A stretch of 33,468 bases of DNA from Kribbella turkmenica (GTDB lineage: Bacteria; Actinomycetota; Actinomycetes; Propionibacteriales; Kribbellaceae): the NCBI RefSeq assembly GCF_004348725.1, contig NZ_SMKR01000074.1:1-33468 (forward strand), written 5' to 3'. How positions within the stretch are numbered: position 1 is the stretch's first letter; each line of letters begins with the position of its first letter. The notes under the pieces were generated by a model that was given only the letters and a program-made list of their open reading frames with translations, was not told the DNA's origin and ran no database searches. A program made the translations under genes and the position numbers. Positions 1 through 7,722 of the stretch are shown here, piece by piece.

Positions 1-239
1 GGCTCGAACTCACCGCCCGGCGCGAGATCGATCGTCCCGGTGGCCTCGATCCCGGGAATCACCGGGAACCGCGCGTTCGACGCCAAGCCGACCCGCAGGT
101 GGTACTCCGACCGGTTCAGCCCGAACGCCTCGACCTTGACCCGCACCCACCCGGGTGGCGGCTCTGGCACCGGCACCCGGCGTACTCGAAGCTCCTCCGG
201 TTCGATCGGCCCGTCCAGCACCACCGCCCGCATCTGCAT
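1..239 (-). CDS. Zinc-type alcohol dehydrogenase / MDR-superfamily oxidoreductase, N-terminal part (runs off the window)
   Basis: Only the first ~79 residues are present; the reading frame is open to the window edge. The start reads MQMRAVVLDGPIEPEELRVR, followed by PVPEPPPGWVRVKVEAFGLN and then RSEYHLRVG and PGIEATG. This is the N-terminal GroES-like fold of medium-chain NAD(P)H-dependent dehydrogenases and quinone oxidoreductases, including the family's VKVEAFGLNRSE strand and the GIEATG turn. The ATG at 239 is preceded by GAGGA seven bases upstream; the ATG at 233 is an in-frame alternative. The cofactor-binding Rossmann half lies outside the window, so substrate and metal dependence cannot be judged. 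It is divergent from the phosphodiesterase gene. Confidence 0.8.
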   Translation of the reverse strand, partial: MQMRAVVLDGPIEPEELRVRRVPVPEPPPGWVRVKVEAFGLNRSEYHLRVGLASNARFPVIPGIEATGTIDLAPGGEFE

Positions 240-328
240 GCGGCAATCCTCACCACTCCGACCGACACTTTCTCCGACCCGTCCTGCGGGGCCGTCAGCA
301 ATCGTTTTCCGACGTCGGCGTGGCTGCG

Positions 329-359
329 TTGACTGGGTGACTTGAGTGCGTGACAGAGT
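329..359 (+). promoter_or_regulatory. Putative promoter of the glycerophosphodiester phosphodiesterase gene
   Basis: TTGACT (329-334) is followed after 19 bases by CAGAGT (354-359), which ends seven bases before the ATG at 367. The -35 is close to consensus; the -10 is weaker (CANNNT rather than TANNNT) and the spacer is slightly long. It would give an almost leaderless transcript starting at the ATG. Confidence 0.4.
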
Positions 360-366
360 TGTCCTC

Positions 367-1236
367 ATGGCGCAGAGCTTGCTCGGGCGGGGCCCGAGCG
401 TCGTGGCCCATCGCGGCGCGAGTGAGATCAGTCCCGAGCACACGCTGGCGGCGTACCGCCGAGCGGTCGAGGCAGGAGCGGACGGCCTCGAGTGCGACGT
501 CCGGCTGACCGCCGACGGACATCTCGTCTGCGTCCACGACCGGCGGATCGAGCGCACCTCCAACGGCCGCGGCGTGCTGTCCACGATGAGCCTGGAGGAG
601 CTCGAGGCGTTCGACTGGGGATCCTGGAAGAACCCGTGGGCGGACCTCGACGACGAGGCCGAGCTGCCGAGTCCGGACATGCGCAAGGTGCTCACCCTGG
701 ACGAGCTGCTGTCCATGGTCCGCGACGCCGGCCGTCCGTTGGAGCTCGCGATCGAGACCAAACACCCCACCCGGTACGCCGGCCTGGTCGAACGCCGCCT
801 GATCGAGGCCCTCGACCGCTACGGCTGGGCGCACCCGAAGATCGGCACCGAGTCGCCTGCACGGGTGATGAGCTTCTCCTGGCTGTCTCTGCGGCGCCTG
901 CGGACGATGGCGCCCGGGTTGCGGACGGTCCTGCTGATGGACCGGATACCGCTCCGTTTCCGTGACGGCTCGCTGCCCACCGGCGTCTCCTACGCCGGCC
1001 CGAGCCTGGAGATCGTCACCGCCCACCCGGAGTACGTCGACCGGGCGCAGAAGCACGGCCACCAGGTGCACGTCTGGACCGTCAACGCCGACGCGGACCT
1101 CCGGCACTGCCGTGACATCGGCGTCGACGCCGTCATCAGCGACCGTCCCGAGGCCGCGGTGAGGATCCTCGCCGAGTCCCCGACGCCGCCGCTTCCCTCG
1201 TACACCTACCCGCGCAGACGCCAACCGCGCCGGTGA
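367..1236 (+). CDS. Glycerophosphodiester phosphodiesterase family protein
   Basis: This is a 289-residue GDPD-type TIM-barrel phosphodiesterase that would hydrolyse glycerophosphodiesters to glycerol-3-phosphate and an alcohol. Visible motifs are VAHRGAS (His15, Arg16), PEHT at 23-26, LECDV (Glu42, Asp44), VHD (His57, Asp58), the LAIETKH strand with its metal-site Glu, and the C-terminal GVDAVISDRPE turn. No signal peptide is seen, so the enzyme is probably cytosolic and part of lipid-headgroup recycling. An upstream in-frame GTG at 346 would add seven residues. I prefer the ATG because a TTGACT/CAGAGT promoter ends seven bases before it and the added residues match nothing in the family. 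The gene stands alone. Confidence 0.88.
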   Translation: MAQSLLGRGPSVVAHRGASEISPEHTLAAYRRAVEAGADGLECDVRLTADGHLVCVHDRRIERTSNGRGVLSTMSLEELEAFDWGSWKNPWADLDDEAELPSPDMRKVLTLDELLSMVRDAGRPLELAIETKHPTRYAGLVERRLIEALDRYGWAHPKIGTESPARVMSFSWLSLRRLRTMAPGLRTVLLMDRIPLRFRDGSLPTGVSYAGPSLEIVTAHPEYVDRAQKHGHQVHVWTVNADADLRHCRDIGVDAVISDRPEAAVRILAESPTPPLPSYTYPRRRQPRR

Positions 1237-1477
1237 TCCCGGTCCGGCAGCCGAGGTGCGGGGTGGCTCGCGACGTAGGACAAGGTCGGTCCGGATGCGT
1301 AGTGATGTGAATGCGACGCGTTATCGAAACGTTCAATTCTGTCGATTCCGTCTCGATTTGCCGGGTGAACATGTGATCTCCCGCGCCGCTATGTAACGGA
1401 ATACACGTTGGTGTTTTCGCAGGTCGGAAGCTGGGCAGATGTGCTTATGGCTGTTCCGATGAACGAGGAGACCCTGC

Positions 1478-1894
1478 TTGTCCTCTGCGACCTTGCCTGC
1501 CGACGTGAACGTTGTGGACGTCGTACTGCCGCACGAAGTGTCCGCGGTAGCGGATGCCCGTCGCCGTCTGGCCGCCTACCTCAAGCGCTCCCGGGTCGCC
1601 GAAACCGCTCGTGACGACGCGCAACTCGTCCTGTCCGAACTGCTCTCGAACGCGATCCGGTACGCACCGCCGCTGCCCGCCGGCGAGGTCCGCGCCGCCT
1701 GGTGGATCGACAAGGCCGGTATCCACGTCGAGGTGACCGACGGATGCGGTGACACCGAGCCGCAACGCATCGACGACGCCCACCCCGAGTCGATCGGCGG
1801 GCGCGGTCTGGCCATCGTCGACGTCCTCACGTCCACGTGGGACGTCCGCACCGCCGCCACCCACCGCACGGTGCACGCGATCATCCCGAGCTGA
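1478..1894 (+). CDS. ATP-binding protein of the anti-sigma regulatory (HATPase_c_2, SpoIIAB/RsbW-like) family
   Basis: A 138-residue single-domain GHKL ATPase. The N box reads LSELLSNAIRY with Glu54 and Asn58, the G1 box is DGCGD at 88-92, and the G2 box is GGRGLAIVD from 107. Length and motif spacing fit the stand-alone anti-sigma-factor kinase-like proteins that are abundant in Actinobacteria and bind sigma-B-type factors or anti-sigma antagonists. No partner sigma or STAS gene is adjacent, so the target is unknown. The TTG start is supported by GAGGAG seven bases upstream; the next candidate start (GTG 1505) has no ribosome-binding site and would trim the first strand. Function is inferred from the family. 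Confidence 0.85.
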   Translation: MSSATLPADVNVVDVVLPHEVSAVADARRRLAAYLKRSRVAETARDDAQLVLSELLSNAIRYAPPLPAGEVRAAWWIDKAGIHVEVTDGCGDTEPQRIDDAHPESIGGRGLAIVDVLTSTWDVRTAATHRTVHAIIPS

Positions 1895-1943
1895 CCTTTC
1901 CCGAGTTGGCTGATCGGGGTGGCGGGCTGCAAGACTGCGGCCT

Positions 1944-2909
1944 ATGGGAAAGAAGTCGCGGCAGCGCGCGAAGAACACGACCGTCACGCTGGACCCGGCC
2001 GACCTGGTGGACGTCGGCCCACGGGAGCCCTGCCCGTGTGGATCGGGCAAGCGGTTCAAGCAGTGCCACGGACGGGAGCGGGCCCAGCAGGCCGACTCGT
2101 TCGTGGTGCGGCCGTTCGAAGGGCTGCCGTCCGAGTGTGACCTGATCGCCTTCCGCGAGATCGTCCCGTCCGGCACGGCGGAGGTCGTGCTGACCGGTGA
2201 CAACGCCGGCAAGGTGGTCAACCTGGTCACCCTGCTGCCGATGGCGATGCCGGGGCTGGTGCGCGACGACGAGACGATCTGGATCGGGCTGCAGACGCAC
2301 GCGTCGTCGGGTGACCCGAGCCGCGACCTCGGGCACGCGATCACCGCGGCACTGAGGACCGAGCCGGGCAACCCGGTCCAGCTGGGCGACCTGCTGAAGG
2401 ACGGACCGCGGCTGCAGGACCTGATCGACACCTCGAAGCCGATCGAAGTGAAGGTGCACGAAGGGTTCGACTACTGGGTCGGCGAGAACGTCGAGGACCC
2501 GACGGGTGAGGTCGCCGCCGGGCTGGAGCGCGCGAACGCGGCCGCGGCGCCGACCATCCGGCTGGAGTCGGTGGAAGCGGCGTACTGGACGCAGATCGGC
2601 GACCGCCGGTACCTGCGCTGGGTGATGCCGCACAGCGAGGACACGCTGCTGGACGCCCTCGCCCGGCTGCACGCGGCGGGCTCCTCCAAGCTGGTCGAGG
2701 GCAGCCGCCTGATCGGTTCCTTCCGAGCACTCGGCGTACTGGCGCCTGTCTGGGAGCTCCCCGCCGACGCCGAAGCCGCCGACGTGGAGAAGCCGGCCGC
2801 CGACTTCGCCGCCGCCCTCGAGAAGGCCCTTGCCGCCGACGCCAACCTCACCACCGAAGAACGAGCCGCCCGAGCCGGCCTCTCCAGCCGCCAGCTGACC
2901 ATCCGCTGA
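1944..2909 (+). CDS. SEC-C zinc-binding motif protein, DUF5926-like
   Basis: A 321-residue protein with a basic N-terminus (MGKKSRQRAK) followed by a SEC-C metal-binding motif, EPCPCGSGKRFKQCHG, whose putative Zn ligands are Cys30, Cys32, Cys41 and His42. The rest is a long acidic domain that matches my memory of the actinobacterial DUF5926 family and has no assigned function. The C-terminus contains a predicted helical stretch rich in Ala and Glu (about 270-315). SEC-C motifs occur in SecA and in nucleic-acid- or ribosome-associated proteins, so a translation or secretion role is possible but unproven. No Shine-Dalgarno is visible. The 49-base gap after the ATPase gene suggests possible co-transcription. 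Confidence 0.8.
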   Translation: MGKKSRQRAKNTTVTLDPADLVDVGPREPCPCGSGKRFKQCHGRERAQQADSFVVRPFEGLPSECDLIAFREIVPSGTAEVVLTGDNAGKVVNLVTLLPMAMPGLVRDDETIWIGLQTHASSGDPSRDLGHAITAALRTEPGNPVQLGDLLKDGPRLQDLIDTSKPIEVKVHEGFDYWVGENVEDPTGEVAAGLERANAAAAPTIRLESVEAAYWTQIGDRRYLRWVMPHSEDTLLDALARLHAAGSSKLVEGSRLIGSFRALGVLAPVWELPADAEAADVEKPAADFAAALEKALAADANLTTEERAARAGLSSRQLTIR

Positions 2910-3093
2910 CCCCAACCAGTCTGCCGAACAGGAGCCGCCCCGGGTAGTTGGCCAAGCTTGTCTGCTGCTGAGCGGCAGCCGGAACCAACGCCCCGGCATT
3001 CTGCTGGGCGGCGGTTCACCAGCACCCCCGGCGGCGACAACCCGTCCGGCAGCCATTATTTCGGCACCGCATCCGCGGGAGCGCCACGCGATA

Positions 3094-3281
3094 CCCGGTT
3101 CCGCGTCTCGCGGGGCCGGGTGTTGTCGTGAGCCGTGGGCAGGTTCCGGGCCGTTGTGGTCTAGGCCGTTGGATCGGCTGGTGACGAGGAAATCGCCCGA
3201 CGGGAGGCTGGTGCCTGCAACCGGGGGAGAGAACGTGGACGGCCCAAGTCCTGCTGACGGGGGAGCAACAGGGCCTGGGCC
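3094..3281 (+). ncRNA. Candidate structured RNA in a gene-free 475-base stretch
   Basis: The interval 2910-3384 between the DUF5926 gene and arginine deiminase has no credible ORF but folds strongly. Helix A pairs 3094-3105 with 3109-3120: twelve continuous pairs, two of them U-G, around a UCU loop. Helix B pairs 3241-3246 with 3276-3281 and 3248-3253 with 3269-3274, with one U-G pair and a symmetric single-base internal loop. All the wobble pairs work only if the plus strand is transcribed; on the other strand they become A-C mismatches. Between the helices lies a purine-rich GGGGGAGAGAACGTGGAC-type segment resembling domain I of bacterial group II introns, but no maturase ORF or domain V was recognised. 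Intron remnant, riboregulator and 3' UTR structure remain open. Confidence 0.35.
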
Positions 3282-3384
3282 TAGGCATGAAGGGTACTCA
3301 GATTGATGGTCCGCCACAAGCCCCGATTTCACTGCGCGTGTCGCCGGGCTCACCGTGATCACCACAGGGCTTTCCGGGCCCGGA

Positions 3385-4602
3385 TTAGACCACTGCGAGC
3401 GGGGCGCGCAGGACCGGGCAGGACATGCAGCGGGGCCCGCCACGACCCGAGCCGAGCTCCGACCCGGAGATCCGGATGACCTCGATCCCGGACTCCTCCA
3501 GCCGCGCGTTGGTCTCCACGGTCCGTTCGTACGCGATGCACACCCGCGGCGCGAGCGCCAGGGTGTTGTTCCCGTCGTCCCATTGCTCGCGTTCGGCCGT
3601 GACCGGGTCGAGGCCGGTGTCGATCCGCCGCAACGTGTCGATCCCGAGCGCCTTCGCGGCCGCGACCAGGAACGGCTCGGGCTCGGCGACGTACAACTGC
3701 TCGCCGTCGGTCGTGACCGCGTGCGCGCGCATCTCCTCGGCCATGTTCGGATACATCAGTACGGCGTCGACGTCGACCATCGTGCAGACGGTGTCGAGGT
3801 GCATGGTCGCCCGCTGTTGCGCGATCGGCACGGCGAGAACGGTGTGCGCCAGCCCCTGCGCGAAGACCCGACGGGCCAAGCGCTCGACTCCCGCGGGCGT
3901 CGTCCGCTCGCCCACCCCGACGGCCAGCACGCCGGGGCCGAGCGCGAGCACGTCCCCACCTTCGACATGTTCGAGCTGGTGGTCGTAGACCTTGTCCGCC
4001 CCGGCGAAGCGCGGATGGAAGGTGTAGATCAGCTCGGTCAGTTGTGTCTCCCGCGCGCGGGCAGGCATCGCCAGCGACGTGACCGCGACCGAGTCCCGGA
4101 TCCACACGCTCGAGTCGCGGGTGAACAACAGGTTCGGCAGGGGGTCGATCAGGAAGTCCTCGTGCGCCAGCAGCGACGTGACCAGGCCACCGGCGCGGAC
4201 CTCGTCGTTCCGTACGCCGGCCATCAGCGCCTCGGCCAATCGCGCCGGGTCGAGGTCGCTCAGCGCGGTACGGAGGTAGTCGCGCAAGGTGTCGCCGAGC
4301 CGGAGGTCCGCGATCGCACCGGTGACCGCGACCGAACGAGCCTCGGGGTCGGTCAGCGCCTCGGTGAGCAGCTCGCCGAGGTACAGCACCTCGACGTCGC
4401 GGTCCCGCAGCGCCTGCGCGAAGGCGTCGTGCTCCTCCTGGGCCCGGCCGACCCACGGGATGCCGTCGAAGAGGAGTTTGTCGTTGTTGCGCGGAGTGAG
4501 CCGGCGGAGCTCGTTCCCCGGCCGGTGCAGCATCACCGTCCGCAGCGGCCCGACCTCGCTGTCGACGCCGTACCTCTTGTCGACTCCCTGAGCCTCGGTC
4601 AT
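3385..4602 (-). CDS. arcA: Arginine deiminase
   Basis: A 405-residue enzyme that hydrolyses L-arginine to L-citrulline and ammonia. Family signatures are complete: FTRD at 160-163 with SSVWI, HVEGGD at 212-217, MHLDTVC with His268 and Asp270, the NNTLALAPR segment, and the C-terminal GRGGPRCMS with the nucleophile Cys392. Length matches canonical ADIs. AGAAGGG precedes the ATG at a workable distance. No ornithine transcarbamylase, carbamate kinase or arginine/ornithine antiporter gene is nearby, so this is a solitary ADI and not an arc operon; it may serve nitrogen release rather than fermentative ATP production. A 12-base palindrome (3373-3384) abuts the stop codon and could help termination. 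A perfect palindrome lies 81 bases upstream of the start. Confidence 0.95.
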   Translation of the reverse strand: MTEAQGVDKRYGVDSEVGPLRTVMLHRPGNELRRLTPRNNDKLLFDGIPWVGRAQEEHDAFAQALRDRDVEVLYLGELLTEALTDPEARSVAVTGAIADLRLGDTLRDYLRTALSDLDPARLAEALMAGVRNDEVRAGGLVTSLLAHEDFLIDPLPNLLFTRDSSVWIRDSVAVTSLAMPARARETQLTELIYTFHPRFAGADKVYDHQLEHVEGGDVLALGPGVLAVGVGERTTPAGVERLARRVFAQGLAHTVLAVPIAQQRATMHLDTVCTMVDVDAVLMYPNMAEEMRAHAVTTDGEQLYVAEPEPFLVAAAKALGIDTLRRIDTGLDPVTAEREQWDDGNNTLALAPRVCIAYERTVETNARLEESGIEVIRISGSELGSGRGGPRCMSCPVLRAPLAVV

Positions 4603-4682
4603 CCGCCTGTCCCTTCTCCGGTCGTCCCAACCACGCTACGGCAGCGGCGCTCGCTGCGCCGGATGCCCTGCCAATCTGTCTG

Positions 4683-4695
4683 ATTGTCCGACAAT
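4683..4695. promoter_or_regulatory. Palindromic operator candidate upstream of arginine deiminase
   Basis: ATTGTC-C-GACAAT is a perfect 6+1+6 inverted repeat in an AT-richer island between arcA and the divergent glycosyltransferase gene. Its size and TTGTCNGACAA form are typical of sites for dimeric winged-helix regulators such as the GntR/FadR type. No regulator gene is adjacent, so the binding protein is unknown. Confidence 0.4.
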
Positions 4696-4865
4696 ATCCC
4701 TGAACCTCCAACTTCTCCCGGTGAGAGACGGCGCACGCCGCCCGCTCTCGCCAGAGAAGATGCCGTGATCCGCCGTGGGCCTCCCGGGTTTTCCACAGGT
4801 CGTACGAAAGAACGAGATATCCACAGCGGTCCGGAACTGACGAGGTCGATCGGCTGCGAAGCAAC

Positions 4866-4871
4866 TAGGCT
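4866..4871 (+). promoter_or_regulatory. -10 box of the GT2 glycosyltransferase gene
   Basis: TAGGCT lies eight bases before the GTG start, and no Shine-Dalgarno is present. This resembles the leaderless-type promoters seen elsewhere in the window, with a slightly longer spacing. Confidence 0.4.
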
Positions 4872-4879
4872 GCGGTGCT

Positions 4880-5665
4880 GTGTCCGGTCATGATCTGCCT
4901 TCCGAGCCCTTCGAGCGAGCCGTCGCCTGCGTGATCCCGGCGAAGGACGAGGCGGAGCGGATCGCGGCCACCGTGGACGCGGTGCACAAGATCATCGGGG
5001 TGGACCTGGTGGTGGTCGTCGACGACGGTTCGGCGGACGGTACGGCGCAGGCCGCCGAGCGGGCCGGGGCGGTCGTCGTGCGGCACGAGCGGAACCGGGG
5101 GAAGGCCGCGGCGATGGAGACCGGGGCGGCGGCGGTCGCGGAGCGCGACGGCGCCCGCGCTCGGCACCTGCTCTTCCTCGACGCCGATCTGACCGATTCC
5201 GCGACCGCGGCGGCGCCGCTGATCGAGCCGGTGCAGACCGGCCGGGCGGACATGACCGTCGGCACGTTGCCGGCGCAGACGCGCGCGGACGGTTCCAAGG
5301 CCGGTGGTCACGGGTTCGTCGTCCGGCTCGCGCGGGCCGGGATCGAGGAGGCGACCGGCTGGGCGCCGGAGCAGCCGCTGTCCGGTCAACGCTGCCTGAC
5401 CCGGGTCGCGTTCGACGCCGCCGTACCGCTGGCCGCCGGTTTCGGGGTGGAGACCGCGCTGAGCATCGACCTCGGCCGCAAGGGCTTCCGCATCCTCGAA
5501 GTGCCGATCGACGTCAAGCACCGGGCGACGGGCACGGACCTGCGCGGTCAACTGCACCGCGGCCGGCAGTACCTGCATGTCCGCCGTGCCCTGGCCGCGC
5601 GGAGCGCGCTCCCGGCCGGTAGCGGGCGGTCGCTGCGCAGTCTCTTCCCGCGGAAGTCGCAATGA
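4880..5665 (+). CDS. Family 2 glycosyltransferase
   Basis: A 261-residue soluble GT-A fold transferase. Motifs in order are IPAKDEAERI (19-28), the nucleotide-binding VDDGSADGT (47-55), NRGKAAAM (72-79) and the metal-binding LFLDADLTD with DAD at 101-103; a GQRCLTR acceptor-side segment follows. No membrane helix is seen. Sugar donor and acceptor cannot be read from the sequence. The stop codon overlaps the start of the downstream membrane glycosyltransferase (ATGA), so the two are translationally coupled. A plausible but unproven scheme is that this enzyme makes a lipid-linked sugar used by the GT-C partner. The GTG start follows a TAGGCT box directly; the earlier Met-free frame offers no better start. 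Confidence 0.85.
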   Translation: MSGHDLPSEPFERAVACVIPAKDEAERIAATVDAVHKIIGVDLVVVVDDGSADGTAQAAERAGAVVVRHERNRGKAAAMETGAAAVAERDGARARHLLFLDADLTDSATAAAPLIEPVQTGRADMTVGTLPAQTRADGSKAGGHGFVVRLARAGIEEATGWAPEQPLSGQRCLTRVAFDAAVPLAAGFGVETALSIDLGRKGFRILEVPIDVKHRATGTDLRGQLHRGRQYLHVRRALAARSALPAGSGRSLRSLFPRKSQ

Positions 5666-7230
5666 GCACCAGCGACACCAGCATCGAGACGGCAGACCTT
5701 TGGCTGGCGAGTCGCTACGGTCGTCGCGCGGTCGCGCTCTACCTGGCGTGCACGACGCTGATCGTCGCGGCCGGTCTGCTCGGTCCGTCCGTGGTCGTCC
5801 TGACGCTGACGAACCGGCACGCCTGGCTGCCGTCGTACTGGTTCGACAGCAAGCCGAACGACTGGCTCGTCACGACGATGATCTACGTCGCCATCCTGCT
5901 CGGCGGGTACGGCGTCTTCCTCGCGACCAAGGCTCTCAAGCACGGCTGGGCGCCGCGGGTCCAGCGCTTGGTTGCCCTGGGCATCGGTACGACGGCGGCG
6001 ATCACGCTGGTGCCGCCGATGGCCTCGGGTGACGTCCTGATCTACGCGGCGTACGGCCGGATCATGTCGCTCGGCGGCGATCCGTACACGACCGCGCCGG
6101 CGGACACGATCCGGCTCGGGTACGACCCGGTGATCGCCGCCACCGAGCGGCCGTGGCAGGGCGCGCGGAGCGTGTACGGCCCGATCGCGACCTGGATCCA
6201 GTGGATCTCGTCGCTGATCGGCGGCGACTCGATGCAGCTGACCGTGTGGATGCTGCAGTTGTCGGTCGCGATCAGCCTGGTCGTCACCGGCCTCGTCCTG
6301 CTCAAACTGGTCGGGCCCAACCTGTCGAACCGCCGGCGCGTGGCGATGCTCGGCCTGGCCAACCCGCTGATCCTGTGGACCGTCCTGGCGGGTGCGCACA
6401 ACGACGCAGTCGCGGTGATGTTCGCGGTAATCGCGCTGTGGTTGTTCCGGCGGCACGTGTTCTGGGCGGGCATCCTGATCGGTGTCGCGGGCTGCACCAA
6501 ACTGTCGATCGGGCTGGTCGGTGTGGCGATGCTGTGGGCGTTGCGCGCGGACCGGCGGAAGGCGGCGATCTTCTGTGGCGGCGGTGCGCTCGCGATGGGC
6601 AGCCTGTACGCGGTGGTCGGGCTGCAGGCATTCCAGCAGGCGCGGTCGCAGACGTCGTTCATCTCGACCGGTACGCCGCACAAGGTGCTGCTGAGCTTCT
6701 TCGACCTGTTCCTGCCGGGCTCGCTGGTCCGGACGGTCCTCGCGATCATCGCCTGGCTCGGGCTGATCCTGGTCGCGATCCTGCTGTCCCAGGTGTTCCC
6801 GAAGTCGCTGGTGCCGCAGACGCACCCGGACGACCCGACCCCCGCCGCGATCCGCTACACCGCGATCTACGCGATCGCCTGGATCCTGACCGCGATGTAC
6901 TCACTACCCTGGTACGACGTCATCGCCTGGGTCGCGCTGGCCGCGGTGGCGGCGTCGAAGGTCGACGGATTGATGGTGATCCGGACGACGATGCTCGCGA
7001 TCGCCTACGTTCCGGGTCGAGATCCGAACGCCCGCCAGGTCGCGGCGAGCCTGTCGGACTCGCTGGAGTGGTTCAGCGCCCGGCTCCGGGACACGATCTG
7101 CCCGGCGATCGAGCTGGCGGTGCTGATCGGGCTGATCGTGTGGGCCCGTCGGGGCGGCGCGCAGTGGTGGCCGTACGACTGGCCACGCCGCAAGCAGAAA
7201 GCCGTGCCGGAGAAGGCTCAAGCCCACTAG
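5662..7230 (+). CDS. GT-C fold polyprenol-phosphate-sugar-dependent mannosyltransferase-like membrane protein (MptA/MptB type)
   Basis: A 522-residue polytopic protein with about a dozen hydrophobic helices. After the first loop comes SGDVLIYAAYGRI (122-134) and GGDPY (138-142), then an RSVYGPIATW motif. This is the arrangement I associate with actinobacterial alpha-(1->6)-mannopyranosyltransferases and related GT-C enzymes, where the acidic residue in the first extracytoplasmic loop is catalytic. Such enzymes transfer mannose from polyprenyl-phosphate-mannose to lipoglycans on the outer face of the membrane. The exact substrate here is inferred. It overlaps the GT2 gene by four bases and the operon ends at a strong hairpin. 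Confidence 0.8.
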   Translation: MSTSDTSIETADLWLASRYGRRAVALYLACTTLIVAAGLLGPSVVVLTLTNRHAWLPSYWFDSKPNDWLVTTMIYVAILLGGYGVFLATKALKHGWAPRVQRLVALGIGTTAAITLVPPMASGDVLIYAAYGRIMSLGGDPYTTAPADTIRLGYDPVIAATERPWQGARSVYGPIATWIQWISSLIGGDSMQLTVWMLQLSVAISLVVTGLVLLKLVGPNLSNRRRVAMLGLANPLILWTVLAGAHNDAVAVMFAVIALWLFRRHVFWAGILIGVAGCTKLSIGLVGVAMLWALRADRRKAAIFCGGGALAMGSLYAVVGLQAFQQARSQTSFISTGTPHKVLLSFFDLFLPGSLVRTVLAIIAWLGLILVAILLSQVFPKSLVPQTHPDDPTPAAIRYTAIYAIAWILTAMYSLPWYDVIAWVALAAVAASKVDGLMVIRTTMLAIAYVPGRDPNARQVAASLSDSLEWFSARLRDTICPAIELAVLIGLIVWARRGGAQWWPYDWPRRKQKAVPEKAQAH

Positions 7231-7289
7231 GGCACGGCTCCCAATTCCCTGCGTGCTGCGCGGCACTCGGCGGGGCACATCGCCGCGTT

Positions 7290-7332
7290 GGAGGGTGGGG
7301 CGTGGAGAACCCCACTTCGAGCCCCGCCCTCC
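7290..7332 (+). terminator. Large hairpin after the glycosyltransferase operon
   Basis: Twelve bases at 7290-7301 pair with 7321-7332, including one U-G pair, and an inner stem GTGG (7302-7305) pairs with CCAC (7312-7315) around a six-base loop. It lies 59 bases after the GT-C stop codon and before the cupin start. There is no T tract, which is usual for actinobacterial terminators. Confidence 0.6.
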
Positions 7333-7392
7333 GCCTTGCGCTGCACCCACCGAGCACCTGCTCGCGACTGCGAGAAATGGGGAGACGTGCCC

Positions 7393-7398
7393 TAGTCT
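7393..7398 (+). promoter_or_regulatory. Leaderless-type -10 box of the cupin gene
   Basis: TAGTCT ends six bases before the GTG start at 7405, so transcription would begin at or next to the start codon. No Shine-Dalgarno is visible. Confidence 0.5.
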
Positions 7399-7404
7399 CG
7401 CCGG

Positions 7405-7722
7405 GTGAAGAAACTGGTGGGGGCGGGCGTCTTCGTACACCGCGAACCGAACGACTACGTCGAGCAGCTACGGAACGACTCGATGTCGGTGGGTACCTAC
7501 TCGATCCCGGCCGGCGGGGTCGACGATCAGGCCCCGCATCACCAGGACGAGATCTACGTCGTCACGACCGGCCGGGCCATGCTGGTGACGCCCAGCGGGT
7601 CCGAGCCGGTCGGTCCGGGTGACGTGCTGTTCGTGCCGGCCGAGGAGGAGCATCGGTTCACCGACGTCACCGAGGATCTGGCGTTGCTGGTGGTCTTCGC
7701 CCCTCCCTACAGCGGGCGTTAG
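7405..7722 (+). CDS. Small cupin-domain protein
   Basis: A 105-residue single-domain cupin. The first conserved cupin motif is seen as APHHQDEIYVVTTGRAML (metal-type His-His-Glu arrangement) and the second as GPGDVLFVPAEEEHRF. The fold is a small beta barrel that binds a divalent metal. Members of this size include isomerases, dioxygenases and binding proteins, so no reaction is assigned. The GTG start is chosen from the TAGTCT box six bases upstream. The stop codon overlaps by four bases the stop of the convergent larC gene. Confidence 0.8.
   Translation: MKKLVGAGVFVHREPNDYVEQLRNDSMSVGTYSIPAGGVDDQAPHHQDEIYVVTTGRAMLVTPSGSEPVGPGDVLFVPAEEEHRFTDVTEDLALLVVFAPPYSGR

Noticed and set aside
3121..3300. 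Cobalamin or cyclic-di-AMP riboswitch in the structured region
   Set aside because: The conserved core sequences of those riboswitches were not found, and the nearest downstream plus-strand gene is more than 1.5 kb away behind the divergent arcA gene.
7361..7374. Small hairpin CTCGC/GCGAG before the cupin gene
   Set aside because: Only five base pairs in GC-rich DNA; expected by chance.
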